The position numbers were made by a program, and so were the translations under genes. A stretch of 64,000 nucleotides of DNA from Ophioderma brevispina (taxonomy: Eukaryota > Echinodermata > Ophiuroidea > Amphilepidida > Ophiodermatidae): positions 62,001 through 126,000 of the forward strand of contig JAMKCH010010124.1 in NCBI GenBank assembly GCA_023653785.1. The letters run 5' to 3'. The notes below the pieces were generated by a model. The model saw only the letters and a program-made list of their open reading frames with translations, was not told the DNA's origin and did no database searches. Positions 1 through 12,769 of the stretch are shown here, in pieces. Every line of letters begins with the position of its first letter. Position 1 is the stretch's first letter.

Positions 1-613
1 GGTTGAGAATAATTGATGATATCTATCGATCAGTGTATGGATTTGTTGCTGGTGTATTCAAAAATTCACTGGTTATTCCAGTTATCCTAAATTTTAAAAA
101 CTTAACCCTCACCTAAAAATCTTAATGTCCTTAGGCCCTAAAATAATTATTAGTTTCTCGTAGCAGTGCATGGCTTCTGAAGGGAAGAGGGAGACTGTTA
201 TATTTTTTTACGAAATGGACAATAAAAATATGGAGGTTTTCACTGAAAATCGATATTACCATGCAGCATCAGCCGCATCATAAAAAAAGGGTAGGCTTTT
301 TAATTGTGAGTTGTCAGGAACATGATCCCTCGGGAGGTCTCTCAAAATCACTGAACGTGACTTTGGTCGATATAATTAGGACTACATCATCCGAATTTCA
401 TGATTGAAACTTTATTAATCTAAGAAATTGAAAAAAAAAAGAACAAAAAGTGTGACCATCCAAACGGGTTAGGAGGGAGGCTATAGGAGAACATGATAAG
501 ACTTTGTTATGCAGCCTGAACATTATCCCTCTGACCACACCCTAACACAAATAAACCCAAACCCTTATGCCCAAAGACTAATAATGATGCCGAACACCAT
601 TCGATTGAAGCCA
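1..613. other. No gene seen
   Basis: AT-rich with short homopolymer runs; nothing recognised. Confidence 0.5.
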
Positions 614-780
614 ATAACCGGTGTGAAAGCCGATAGTCCGGCGGGAGCCCACAGTCCGGGGCTCCATAGAGATAAGGACTAAAGCATGAAAACAATTTGC
701 GTGAAGAGTCAACTGAACGAGCCCTATTGTTCACCATTGTTCGGCTCTGAGTTCGCCGATCTTATAATTACTTCTACACA
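614..780 (-). repeat. Inverted copy of the small inserted repeat at 30713-30875
   Basis: The reverse complement carries CAATGGTGAACAATAGGG, CAGTTGACTC, GGAGCCCCGGACT and CTTTCACACCGG in the same order as the 30.7 kb copy. Confidence 0.7.
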
Positions 781-1474
781 GGGCAATAAGTCCGTGTGTA
801 AAACAATGTTGGGTAAAGATAACCATATCAATAAAAGTGTAGCAAAACTCTAACTATACACATGTTTTCCTTAGCTCAGCCTGTTAGAAAAGAAGTGATG
901 ATCAAAACAAAAAAATGGCGTCGGTCGGGGTTACCCGACACCTCACGGGTAATGCGAAACGGTGTTTTCAATGGCAACAACTTTGGGGATAAAAATAAAC
1001 AATTTTTGTTTCTAACAACATAAAGTTATGATAATCATGTATATGAAATAAGCTCGGTGAGAGTTTAAATATGTAGATAGATGGAACACTTATATTCGTG
1101 CCATAGGAAACGGGTCGTTAGGGTTACCCCAAACCAGGTGATGTTTAAGCTCGTGACTTTCATTAAAACTCATCATGACGTGCCCCTGTGTACGTGTTTT
1201 TAATGGAAGGAACCCTAGCCCTATTAAACTATTAAAACCCATTTCTCTTCTTCTGGAGATGTGATAGGCATCCAGAAATGTATATATCCGATATCATTTT
1301 CACGATAAGGGTTTTTGTAATCTCGCGAGAATGTGCGAGATTTCCATATTGGTCAGTTAATTTGAATTACAGTCCAAAGGAAGCTAACACCATATAGCCC
1401 TGGAGCTAGCACCACATGTAACACATCTCAAGTACAAAAGGTTGCGTGATTAAATATGTTGACAGACTGAACTC
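781..1474. other. No gene seen; one TCTCGCGAGA palindrome
   Basis: The 10-base palindrome at about 1321-1330 is a known vertebrate promoter motif, but no gene is attached to it here. Confidence 0.4.
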
Positions 1475-1650
1475 CCCCATCCGATCTCCGTTCCCTCCCC
1501 CTTCCCCTCCCCTTACCTCATTATCCCCCCCCTCCCCTTTTCCCCTCCCCTCACATCCTCTCATCATATCTCTCCCCACCTTCCTCCCCCCCTGCCATCA
1601 CAACTTACCCTCCGCCTCCCCCATCTCTCTCTTTCCCCTACCTTGCCACG
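1475..1650. repeat. Polypyrimidine tract (C/T-rich)
   Basis: About 170 bases almost wholly of C and T on the plus strand, with few purines. The open frame across it encodes only Pro/Ser/Leu low-complexity sequence. Such tracts can form triplex DNA. Confidence 0.8.
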
Positions 1651-1674
1651 CGGAAACCCCTGAACGTGATCTAA

Positions 1675-2387
1675 AGTGCCGAAGTGGGCCTTAAGGAGAA
1701 GGGCCAAAACAAAGTTGTACGGGGTCAATTGTAAAATTGATCCAACATGTTGAAAAGCATACCATCTTATGTGTCTAACACTAAGGATTCAGAAAAAGGT
1801 AAGTTTGTATATGGACAGCATAAAGTTTTCAGAGTTATAGGCTAAAAAACAGCAAAAAATCAATAATAAGGGTCAATTTCAGTGGTACAGGGGTCAATTT
1901 TAAAGTTGCTCGATTTGGATAAAAAAATGGTGCAATTATTGGGGCGTCTATAGGATTAAAATAAGAACTAGTTTGACGTCTATAATGCGTAGTTTCAGAT
2001 GTAGGGGGCACAGAAGGTTCAACGGTCCATTGCATTCAAGGGGCTTGATCTGGTTACCCCCTACTTCTTAAGCAGGAATTTGAGACACTCAAAACTATTC
2101 CTTAATTTATCCTATGGCTCACATAATTGCACAATTTTATCCAAATCAGAGCAATTTTAAAATTTGACCCTTGTACAACTTGAAAATTGACCCTTTTTAT
2201 TGATTTTTGCTTGTTTTAGCTAGAACTATGAAACTTTACCTTGTACAATTACAAAACTTACCTTTTCTGAGCTATATGGATAGACACATAAGATGGTGTG
2301 CTTTTGAGCATGATTGGATCAATTTTAAAATTTGACCTCGTACCAAACTGTCTTGGCCCCTCGCCTTAAGGCACCACTTGCGGCACT
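1675..2387. mobile_element. Foldback element with AGTGCCG ends
   Basis: Left end AGTGCCGAAGTGG and right end CCACTTGCGGCACT are inverted. The match runs inward through GCCTTAAGG, GGGCCAA and the GTCTAACACTAAGG / AGACACATAAGATGG blocks. Interior GGGTCAATTTTAAAGTTGCTC is also present near 3180-3225, so the two belong to one family. No transposase. Confidence 0.7.
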
Positions 2388-2640
2388 AAGAAGCACGGTT
2401 GAGGGGTTCTGTAAATTGTCAAAATATTAATCACTCAAACCTATTGTACTTGAGATGGGTACAAATGTGTGCTAGCTCCTGGTAATAGTGGTAACACGGG
2501 TCTCCATCTGTCGCAATATAGCGAATCGTGCGTTCGGGATTACCCAGTGTTGCGGGATACGGAAAGTTCCCCCTATAAGCAAGGTTAATTAAAAAATAAA
2601 TTATTTTTAAGACGCGTTTTCGTGGGTATGCAATCAACTA

Positions 2641-4813
2641 AAAGCCATTCAACTCTTTCATATATGTTAAAATCAAAATATTTCATAACTTCTTAGACTT
2701 TTTACAGTTCTTTGATATCCAAACCATTTCATTTTGCTCAAGGCTTGCATAGGTTGATGAATATAGCACTATGAAGTATAAACTTGATCCAACCACACTT
2801 GGTTGTTGCAAATAAAGCACAAGTAATGAAGCGCATTTTCCCTTTTACACTTTCAAAATTCAGTTTAAAGTTTTCTAGAGGGAGGAAGCTTGGACCCAGG
2901 TCTAACATCATCGTTTACCCTCAAATACAGAAAACGGTTGGACACCTTTGGTAGTTAGTATGGACTCTACATCAATGCTTTAGGTAGTCATCCTCAAATT
3001 GTGGTATCACTTTTTCCAATAGGTGTCAATTTAAGTTTACCCCGGGCAAATTTTTAAAATGCTCCCATCAAGTTGAAATGTAGCCATATGTTCGTCTAGT
3101 CATAAGGATTCCAAAAATGTATAGTTTGTACCATCTCTGACCATTGGTTGGGAGTTATAGGGGGGTAAAATGTAAAAAAAGGTCAATTCTATTGTACAGG
3201 GGTCAAAATAGAAGTTGCTCAAATTTGGTGAAAATGGAGAGTTGTCATCTGCTTAATGTGTCAAAATAAGGAATAGTTTGTACCAATCTCCAAATGCATG
3301 TTACCATGTTATGCGACCAAATAAGTAATAAGGACAAAATAATGCAATGTGTTGAACTTCTTTGAACATTATCTCCGTAAGTTAAAAACATTAACATAAT
3401 AAAAACTATACTTTTTATGAGTACTCTTACCTCAGGCAATAAATATGTAAATTAGAATCCAGATCACTTTTAATGTTTGACCCTGTACAAAAATTGAGAT
3501 TGACCTTTGTTGCCATTTTTGTCATTTTTACCTTATACCTCCAAAACCAGGTCGTATAGGGTACAAACTATACATTTTTTGGAATCCTATGATTAAGATG
3601 GACCAAGAGGGCATACATTTAAAAACGATTGGGACAGTAAAAATGGACCCCTGTGTAAACTTAAAGAGGGTTTGAAGTGTAGTGATCTACTCGATAAAAA
3701 AATTCCAAATTCACACTAATGGTATTAAACAGGCTGGATTAAGAATCTGAAAAAACAACGGGGGCACGCCTTTGTTTTGAGTAGAGCCAAAACAAAAGGT
3801 ATGTTGTCACTTTTCATACCACGCAAGTCCTAGGGAAAAGTCAAAATTTGAAGTTTGGATCGCCCTATCAAAATAAAAACCTATCGCTAAAATTTTGTTA
3901 TTCTAAATATGTGAGGTCCTGATGCGTTTCTTCAAAATTTTGAAATAAAAACTGAGGGTCACCGACTTACTTTTTTCATTACACGCCGAAAACCACTGAA
4001 TTGGACACTTTTTTCAAATTTGGCGTCTTATTGGGCGGCAAGAAAAATCCGCGACACATCGCATGCAGCAAAGCAGGAACGAAGGCGTAGAGTGCGCGTT
4101 TAATAAACGCAAACAAACGCACAGTACCGCAGTATCTGCGCATGATACCTTCGCAGCTCAAACTTAAAATGTCTTCCATTTGTCGATGACTGGGCTCTAA
4201 ACAGAATGCTAACGGTGTTAAGCAGCTTTACGCGTAAACAAAATCACACGGCAACCCTTAAATTAGCCCTATTGAAAAGTGATACCACAATTTGAGAGTA
4301 TACATACCTAGCATGATGTGAGGGTCCATACTAACTACAAAAATTAATAAAATTAAAACTTTTCTGTAGTGGGGGGGGGGTAAACGAAACTCATTAAACT
4401 AAGGCCCAGTGCTATTTGCTCCTCCTCTATTCTAAGTGCTTTTGACACAAACCCCAGCTCTTTCTCAAACTTGAATGGTTGCAGATAACATATTGAGGCC
4501 CTTCTTAGGTCTTCAAGCGCTGTATAGGGATGTGTTGATCTAAGACACTCAAAGTTGAAGAAGAACTGGGGGTTTCTGACAAAATAGGGCTTAAAACACC
4601 AATTGTAAAGAAAGACTTTGGAAACGTGATACTAAAAGGGAAAATCCATAATCTTGTGTGGTTAATTTGCAACAACCAAGTGTGCTTTGATCATGTATGT
4701 GAAATATTGATTTATCTCCAAGCCGTTAACAAAATTAAAAATGGTACTATAAAAAGTCTAAGAAGTTATGAAACATTTGGATTTTAACATATATAAGAAT
4801 TTGCTATGGCTTT
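2641..4813. mobile_element. 2.2 kb foldback element at a TA site
   Basis: Ends AAAGCCAT / ATGGCTTT are flanked by TA on both sides (2639-2640 and 4814-4815). Inverted blocks continue inward: CATAACTTCTTAGAC (2683) with GTCTAAGAAGTTATG (4758); TTGGTTGTTGCAA (2810) with its complement near 4672; TAGTTAGTATGGACTC (2950) with its complement near 4330; CTCAAATTGTGGTATCACTT (2993) with its complement near 4276. Arms total about 370 bp each with gaps. No coding content was recognised in the centre. Confidence 0.75.
3025..3672. mobile_element. Inverted-repeat element nested in the 2.2 kb foldback element
   Basis: GGATTCCAAAAATGTATAGT (3108) pairs with ACTATACATTTTTTGGAATC (3567), and TAAGTTTACC (3033) with GTAAACTTA (3655). 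Its axis is offset from the outer element, so it is a separate unit. Layout and interior resemble the element at 1675-2387. Confidence 0.6.
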
Positions 4814-5059
4814 TATTTGAGTGCAGTCATTTTAAATACATGTATACAATACCCGCCAAAATGGAGTCTTAATAATTTCCATTTTTTTTTTAATTCACCT
4901 TTTATATATAATAAAATATGAATAATAAAAATATTAACGCTTTTGCGTTCTGATCTTGTTAAGAACTTTCCCTACTTGATGGATTTATAGAAAAAGGACA
5001 CCTAAACCCTCATAATATAAATATTTTGCTCAGGGTGTGCACGGTGATATCAGATTTAA

Positions 5060-5796
5060 AGGAAATATGTCAAGATTTTTGTCAAGCTCAGTTTGACTTA
5101 CATTCATAAAATATATGTACATACATCACGAATTCCCGAAAAAATAATACAATTTGATGTAAAATTAACAAAATAGAGGCATTTTAATTTTTGCTTTTTT
5201 GACATACGAAGAAAACGGGCGGATTTTTCGCCACGGCTTCATTGATCAAAAGCGCCCAATTTTGCTCTCCTCGTGACGTCAAAGTGATGACCAAAACATC
5301 GAGTTGACTCGAATTGTTATTGCTGACACTGTAATATTGATGGATTAATGAAACTTAATAATAAAATTAGAAAAATAAGTTACAGAATGTGTTAATTATT
5401 ATTAAGTGGCAACACTGCGATATGATGGTGTTATTGCTGACACTGTAATATTGATGGATTAATGAAAGTAATAATAAAATTAGAAAAATAAGTTACAGAA
5501 TGACATATTTTGTTTCATTTCGTTGTGTGTTAATTATTATTAAGTGGCAACACTGCGATATGATGGTCACAACGACGTAAATTACGGATGGTCATCACTT
5601 TGACGTCACCATTTGCCTGCGATGTGGATTTGTCGGAATCGTTTCGAGTAAGCTATTGGGCGGAAAATTAAAAGGGCAAAATACTCAACAAATGTGGACA
5701 ATTTTCAACTTATTTTGATTTATATGTAATCTACGTTACTTAAGCTTTCCATCCATACCAAATTTTCCAAATATTCAGAATCATGACATATTTCCT
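5060..5796. mobile_element. 737-bp TTAA-flanked inverted-repeat element (Kolobok-like MITE)
   Basis: TTAA lies at 5056-5059 and 5797-5800. Ends are AGGAAATATGTCA and its complement. Inner inverted blocks include the octamer TGACGTCA at 5274-5281 and 5601-5608 with shared flanks (AAAGTGATGACC). Between them is a direct duplication, 5316-5429 and 5430-5568, the second copy with 25 extra bases. TTAA duplication with ends beginning A/G-G-G fits what I recall of Kolobok; piggyBac ends usually start CCY. No transposase. Confidence 0.75.
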
Positions 5797-5800
5797 TTAA

Positions 5801-8800
5801 AAGTCGATGTTTCACTTCAACACAATTCCACAGATGAGTAGGCCTACCTACACTTTCTGTATTTGGCACATGAATGCATCTGGCAACTGGCCAATCTTGT
5901 TGCAGAATGTTAAACCTAATGGTATTAGAAATATAGATAAAATATTCCGTTTATCGCTTTTGAAATGTTAACAATTCTCGAAAAAAAATTATTCGGTAGT
6001 AAACAACCCAAATATCATACCGTGGGAATAAGGAAGATAGCGACAGCATGAAAGCATCACGCGCAATTCTTTCTTATAGGACTACAGCCAACTTTTCTAA
6101 GATATATAGCATTACAAAAGGAACCATGTCTTTACAGGGTATTTTTTTACCTTATTTATTGTTTAGGTAAGTTAGGTTATTATTCAAAAGTAATTTATGA
6201 GCAATGCATGCTTTATATTTCTCGAGGAACATTCGTCTTTGTGGTGAACTTAAATTTACAAAATGGTTTAGGCATATATGTTAGTTTGCAAAACCATTGA
6301 ATGAATGGAGCAATCATTTAGTCAATCACTTATTAAATCAGTAAATAAGGCCAACAAAAATGAATATTAAAGAAAATGATGAGATGTAGAATTACACGTG
6401 GTTAACATGAGAACAATTTCAATATTTTAGTACTATAGTATTTACATTTAGATCATATAACCGCGCATGCTCAATAAAAATCAAAGTTGAGTCACTCACT
6501 GTCCAATCGTTAGACACCGTTATGTCCATGACTGATCATTTAAGCGTCACAACAAAAACAGAGCCATGGCACATGGTACATGACAACACCCACGTTCGTC
6601 ACCAGTTGAGAACAGCTATTCAAGGAATATTGTCTTAAGCCACGTGCCGGCTGCTGCAAAGTTTAGTTTTGTCACTTCATTTGAATAAGAAGTCAACTTT
6701 CTGGGACATATTCTATTCATGCTATCGGACGAACTGCTAACTCGTAAGACAGACAACGAGAAAACGAAAGGTGAGACACGTTGTGAACCGTATGTGATAG
6801 ACTGTCTCAAATGTCATTTGTGTTTCACAATCGGTCTACAATTAATTCTTGTCTAACTAGATATTGACAGGACTGTCATGTCATGTCAACCGATCCCGGT
6901 TATTGTCACATCATGTGTGATACAATGTAATAGCTTCACTTGGCGTTTAATACTAAACTTTATTTTAAATAAAAACAGATCGCGTGATAAATGGTCAGTA
7001 TGTTCGACCACAACTCTTAGTAATCTTGTACGTGTTCTCCTGTTTACAGGGCTGTTTCTATAAGAATACTAACCCTGAACCGGCGATTACATGCTGATAC
7101 AAATTTAGATTTAAACACACGGGGATTTTGTTGCATGTATGAGAGAGAGAGGCAACGATGAGGGTAAAATGTTTATGTGATAAAAAATTCTAAGTTAAAG
7201 TATAAACTTAATAACGGCAATGCATGTAATGGCATACAGCAACTTGACAAACACAAATCATGCCTATTTTAGTGAAAATTCAGTGTTGCGTCATCTTCAC
7301 GTGCGAATCACGAGATCCAAACATGATTTTAAACCACCCAGGATTTCGCGCTTATTGCTTGTTTGGTTTCGACCCAGAGGTATTGAGTCCATCACACAAT
7401 GCACCAGTTTTTGGAAATATCACTTCAATGAGGTCATGTGATCCCACACAAATCCTATACTTAATAAAATATACCTAAAACATTGACTTTTGTCCTCATT
7501 TTAGCCCACAAGGTGTTAGTTAGGGATTTTTTTTGCATGATCATGAAATATCTTATGGTTCTTAAAATTTTTGAACACTTTTCATACCTAAGTACTGACA
7601 TCTGTTTAGTGCAGTACAATATAGGCACATTGCAATGCATTGTGGTATTGATTCAAAACACCCTCTGGTTTCGACCATACTGGCTGTCGATATAATAACA
7701 AAATAATGCTGAGCCTCCCCTGCTATAGCTTTCATTTGATGTTAAAGGTGCAATGAGATATTTCACAGATGTTTCTAAAAAAAATAAAAGCTCAGATTTT
7801 TGCACTGATATGAAGCTTTCCATCAACAATATCTTTATCTCAAATAATTAAGTTGAAAATTTATTCTTTGTACAAAAATTGTGAAATTTCTCATTTCATT
7901 TTGAAGAAAAATACGAAATTCAGCCTGTTTTGTATTTTGAAATATCAGCAAATCAAAATCACCTTTTGTTTCACTTCTTAAACATTTCTGTATCCAAATA
8001 CAAGGTAAGAAATATCTAATTTATATGAAATCACTACACATTTCACCATGTGGATACCTTGAAATCGCTCGTTGCACTTTTGATATTGAGATACGGAATT
8101 TTGGAATATCTAAAGAAAGTTTCTTTCGCTGAAGAATTGTTTGAATGTACCCAGTAAAATCACGAAGTTTTTTGTTTGTTTGTCTGTTTCCTTTAAAGAA
8201 AAAAATCAATATCTCTATACCTGCTGCAATTTGATTCAGGTAAATCATTTGTACATGCGCAGGATAGGGCCAAATATATATTTTTTTTAAATTGCCAAGT
8301 CTTATATGATTATAGGCATATAAATATGTCCTTATTGACTCGACAGAGATGTAAACAACGATGGGAATTTTGTTTGAAGTGTGTTTCGAAAAAAAAATGC
8401 TTCGGTCGATTATTATAATAATTACAGATACAGCTCTAGGATTATTTTTAAAATTGCAATCCTTTGCATGACTGTGTGTTTATTGCACACGGTGATGTCA
8501 AATTTGTTTACATAAGAAAATAAGACAGATAATTAGAAGGAGAAGAAGGAGAAAAAAGGAGAAGAGAAAGGAGGAGGAAGAGAGTTGGAGAAGAAGAAAT
8601 TTTGACGGCAAAATCCCGGGGGCAAATACTTTACAGAGTAAATATCAGGTAGGAAACGGTTCTGTTGTTTGAATTTGGTTGAGGTATTGGCTATGATGTT
8701 GTTTGGGGCAGAAAATAGCGGTATCCTTGAACACAGTGGGCACATGGCTGGCTTTTATTGTTTTTCATGTACAAATTCGTGCTTAACAAGCAATTACAGA

Positions 8801-9184
8801 CATTTTGAGATAACAACGGTGCTTATTCTGGTTACAAATATACAAAATACACATCAGTGGACTTCAACCCCTAATATTTTTGTTTAACTTCTGAGTAGTT
8901 AGCTTTGTATACAGGTCTATCTCGTCAGAGGTCAGGCAGCATTGTAGCAGTGTTTTCTGTTATTCGCGATTTATCAAAACCATGTTATTGAAAAAGCACG
9001 ACTTTGAATCTATACAAAAATAAACGAGAAATATAGCGAGGAGAGAAAGAGCGCGATATACAGCTCGAGTGAGACAGAGCGAAGCACACAGTACAGATGG
9101 ATTTTTGAGTCACGTTTGATAAAAGAATTACAAAGAGAGAAGTTCGTCACAAGAAATTTAACATATCTTTATAAATTTCTCTCT
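5801..9184. other. No gene seen; purine-rich tract at 8530-8605
   Basis: Mostly AT-rich sequence with short frames lacking any family signature. The stretch at 8530-8605 is nearly all A and G on the plus strand. Confidence 0.5.
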
Positions 9185-9334
9185 CTCCAACCCACACGTG
9201 TTTAAAACAGTGATTAGAGATTCTAGACAAATTTGTCTTCAGATGGCCAAATGTTTAGGATTTTTTGATGTGTTTAAACGTTTAAATGCTAAACGTTAAG
9301 CTGTCTAAACGCAAGTTTGTCCAGAATTTCTAAA
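9185..9334. mobile_element. Palindromic MITE, split by a later insertion
   Basis: TAGAGATTCTAGACAAATTTG pairs with CAAGTTTGTCCAGAATTTCTA (9312-9332), with AACGTTTAA-type inner pairs. The same palindrome is cleaner at 48562-48726. Its right end resumes at 9840 after the 489-bp insertion. Confidence 0.65.
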
Positions 9335-9342
9335 CACTCTTA

Positions 9343-9831
9343 CCCGGGGGGTTCTTGGATTTTGGTCGGGTAACCATGCTCGTTCCAAAAAAGAGGGACT
9401 AGCTGCAAATGCGGGACTACCGCTAGGGGTATCAAATTCACAATAATCAAGTTCTAGTCCCTCTAGGGGTATCAAATTCAGTTGTGATTGTGACTGGTTC
9501 AACGATACAAATAGGAAAAATTAACCTAAACATATCAGCCAAAATAACCCTGAGTGTGTAATTTTTCTTGCAGTAGCACAAGTGTCATTTTTCTTGTATA
9601 TTGGATATTTTAAAGGTATATCTTTTATTCTCCTATTTAGAACAGGTCCCGCAAGGGGTATAATTTCACTGCAAATTGGTCCCGTTAAGGGCATATTTTC
9701 ACTGAAAAGTCACCAAAAACTGGTCCCGTTAGGGTATATTTTCACTGAAAATTGGTCCCGTTAGGGGTCACTTTCAGGACCCCTGGAACGAGCATGGGGA
9801 CCCCAACAAACCCCTGAGAACCCTCCCTGGG
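9343..9831. mobile_element. 489-bp terminal-inverted-repeat element with an 8-bp target duplication
   Basis: CACTCTTA occurs at 9335-9342 and 9832-9839. Ends are CCCGGGGGGTTCTTGG on the left and, reversed, CCCAGGGAGGGTTCTCAGG on the right; both arms reach CATGCTCGTTCCA. Inside are four units built on GGTCCCGTTAGGGGTATA with TTTTCACTGAAAA, about 33-42 bp apart (9645-9778), and two CTAGGGGTATCAAATTCA units (9424, 9462). No coding content. An 8-bp duplication is seen in hAT, P and KDZ groups. Confidence 0.8.
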
Positions 9832-9839
9832 CACTCTTA

Positions 9840-11196
9840 TTACAGTGAGACGTATCCGTCACAAATAATTCTATGAACGTCCTACTTTTCACTTTAAGGA
9901 ACACATTAAAGCTACACTGGCACATTTTCACAAAATATGAAATTTCTTAAATTTGCTGGCTAATGATAGTCTAGGCCATTGAAAGAATAGAGATATATAT
10001 TTTACAGATTAAAATAACATAGGCCTACCCATATAGGGACATAAATAAGAGGCTATAAAAGACATCCAAGTAATTTGTAGTTCAACTTTAAGTTTGCTGT
10101 AACAAATTGATGAATATCATAGACTCGTACTCATCATTGATATTAAAACCACAAAGGTCACAGACCGGTCAAACAGTGTACATGCCGCGCGAATTAACTC
10201 CGGCGTGTGTTTTCTTGTGTTAAACGCCATTTCCGTCGTCTGCTGAATAAAAGTCGCCGGAGTCATTTTATAATAAAATCGTTCTGTTTACCCATATAAG
10301 GGCGCTGATTTGGTCTTAATCATTTCAGGTGAGGGCTAGTGTATAAAAAAGCTTTACAACCATGCAAAAATATCAATTTTGAAAGTTTTTTTTTTTTTTT
10401 TTTTTTTTTTAATTGTGCCAGTGTCTCTCTAAAGTCACTATCAGTGATCCACCCGAAAGAATCAAAATATTTACTTTTGCAGGAATAGTTTGGAAGTGAA
10501 GAATTAGTCTGTAGAATTTGCATAAGTTTTTTTCAGGCGTGTTGTAGTAAGTGTCCGTAGGGACAGTGACTAAAATATCCGATTTTGTCCTTATAGGTTG
10601 CTTTTGGTTCTATAACTTGTGGGGTATGTTAGGATTGTTACAAACATGTAAAAATCTGATTTTTGAAGATTTTTTTCGATTTTCTGGTTGAGCAAATTAC
10701 TGATAGTGCCTTTAAACAAAATGCGCCAAATGGTAACTTTACATGTATCTGGTAAAGTGGAAATTACCCCTCTAAATTGAAAACTTCCTAACATCGTTAA
10801 TGCCGTTCACGCTTTCTGTCGTTTACCTTGTTCAGTTGAAACAAGTTGATGGCTGATGGAAGTATTTAACACCGATTTGGCAAACAGCCCATAACACATT
10901 GAACTACATTTGCTATTGCTTAATTGACGTAATTCCTTATAGCACGAATGCTGAGCCATAAGGGCGACATTTTGTAAGCCAATGATGAGCACAAGACTTT
11001 CCAGTATTTCCCCATTTTGCCCAAGTATTTATAAACTATTTTGATAATAAGTGAAATATTGTACCGTGATGATAGGCGTTATCAACAAAGAATTCGTATA
11101 ATTATAAACCGTTATGTTCCCATTTAGATACACTATAAAAACAATGAGAAGATATTCCGTGAATGCGAATAGTAGGCCTATAATTACACCTAAAAG
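9840..11196. other. No gene seen; poly-T run near 10387
   Basis: Holds a run of about 24 T (10387-10410) next to TTGTGCCAGTGT, which loosely mirrors ACACTGGCACA near 9914, so a decayed element may span 9910-10425. Confidence 0.4.
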
Positions 11197-11305
11197 TGAC
11201 ATAATTACATTATACCCTTCGGACCTGCGCTATAATATCTCCGTTAAAGGAATAGAGCACATGATATAGAATAGGTGCGAAAGGTGTAATGTAATTATGA
11301 CAAAA
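11197..11305. repeat. Hairpin with 28-base arms
   Basis: GACATAATTACATTATACCC (11199) pairs with GGTGTAATGTAATTATGAC (11283-11301) around a loop of about 60 bases. Possibly a MITE remnant. The 138-codon minus-strand frame over it has no recognisable content. Confidence 0.6.
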
Positions 11306-12136
11306 AACATCTGAAAATTGAATCTGGGAAAATATAAAATTAGTGTACAGATTATTTTTAAAGGGAACTTTTTATTGTTCTCCGCTCTGATTTCTTGCAT
11401 AACCGACTCACCGCGTAAGATTGGGGACACATAAGCTGGAAAAAAAATGAGCTGTAAGCCGAGGCTATGGTTCATGAAATATCCATTCAACATTGTAATT
11501 ATGTTGGGGTAATTTGCACAGAGGAGCTCAAGAACGACGTTTGTGTGGAAATGATAGATGGAAGTAGTGTTTGGAGGTGTGGGAATGTGGGTGTTTCGGT
11601 GTGGGTTTTTGTGTGGGTAGGTTGCTAGGTCTAGACCACCGATCATGGGGGTAACCAGGGTGGGTGGGTGGGCGTGTGGATGTTGTATTACTATTATATT
11701 GTATGCGGACGTACCTTAAAATGTAAATATTTCTACCGTTACTTGATAGATCGATTATTCCTTACAAGCACTGCAGTCTATTTACACATTCCAAAAGTGA
11801 CAGGTGTAACTGAAACTTAGTTTTGATTTTCGATCACTTGGCAACATTGATAAAACAAGGTGTGTTTACAACCCTGGTACCATTCATGCGATCTTACGTG
11901 CCATCACATACTTAAGTGACTGCACGTATAAGCCTACTCCGGGTAAGCTCCAGCTAACTAATGATGATAAGACGTAGTGAACTTCACTCATTTCTTCGAA
12001 GCATATTTTGTTTCCATGTACAGTCAGAATCAGTTGTTTATTCAAGATTGATAGAAAATCTATAGAGGAATGTACGTCGGTTTCAGTCCAACTTCAAGTG
12101 ATTTCTGGCCTTTTTAAAACTCTTTAGAAGTTAAAA
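11306..12136. other. No gene seen
   Basis: Includes a GT-rich patch at 11560-11690 and no recognised motif. Confidence 0.5.
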
Positions 12137-12140
12137 TTAA

Positions 12141-12389
12141 AGACGGACTCAGATATTTCGAAATATAATTTTTAAAAACCAGCCAACTAGAACTAAAAAT
12201 AGACACCTTTGTATAACAAAAATCCGGAATTGTATTACAAAGTTGTAATTTTCTATGAAAGACATCGATTTGAGCTTAGCTATTTCATACAGTGATTTAT
12301 GTGGACAAGCATTATGTACATGTAAAACACGGTTTGTTAGAAAATTGAGGGCGCCATCATCTGGAAATCTCTTACGCTCAGCTTACGCT
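12141..12389. mobile_element. 249-bp TTAA-flanked MITE
   Basis: TTAA lies at 12137-12140 and 12390-12393. Left end AGACGGACTCAGATATTTC and right end (reversed) AGCGTAAGCTGAGCGTAAG share a family core. The interior (ATCCGGAATT, CATCGATTTGAGCTTAGC, GGACAAGCATTATGTA, ATTGAGGGCGCC) is shared with the element at 47530-47882 in inverted orientation. Confidence 0.7.
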
Positions 12390-12483
12390 TTAATGAATTG
12401 AACATTAATATGTGCCAATTATGTGTGCGTGTGCATGTGCGTGTGCTAACTGAGGTATACTTGTGTGACGACATTTCCAGGAC

Positions 12484-12741
12484 CGTACGCAGGATTTATT
12501 TGGGTGTGGGGGTGCGGGACTTCGAAAAAGTGGACTTTTTTGGAACAGTGGACTTTTTTGGTAAAAATTCACCTGACCCCCACCACCACCATGGTCCTTT
12601 GTTTGGGACTTTTTGACATTGCGGCACCCACCAAAAAGTGGACAGTGTCAATGTTTCTCTAAATTATGTACCTTTTTATCCAAAAACTTTTTTTTAAAAA
12701 GTGGACCCTTTTGTCCCTTTTGTGGAATTGCGGGGGTGCGA
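12484..12741. mobile_element. MITE with CGTACGCAGG end, rich in AAAGTGGAC
   Basis: Starts CGTACGCAGGATTTATTTGG and shares CTTCGAAAAAGTGGAC with the reversed right end of the element at 62108-62367. The right end is G-rich (TTGCGGGGGTGCGACC). Frames inside encode low-complexity peptides, not a gene. Confidence 0.65.
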
Positions 12742-12769
12742 CCAAGTTAATTTTGAAATACACCCAAAG

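Noticed and set aside
1446..1694. Proline-rich frame of 82 codons
   Set aside because: Translation of a polypyrimidine tract.
11230..11646. 138-codon minus-strand frame
   Set aside because: No recognisable domain, overlaps a hairpin repeat, and the composition follows AT bias and a GT-rich patch.
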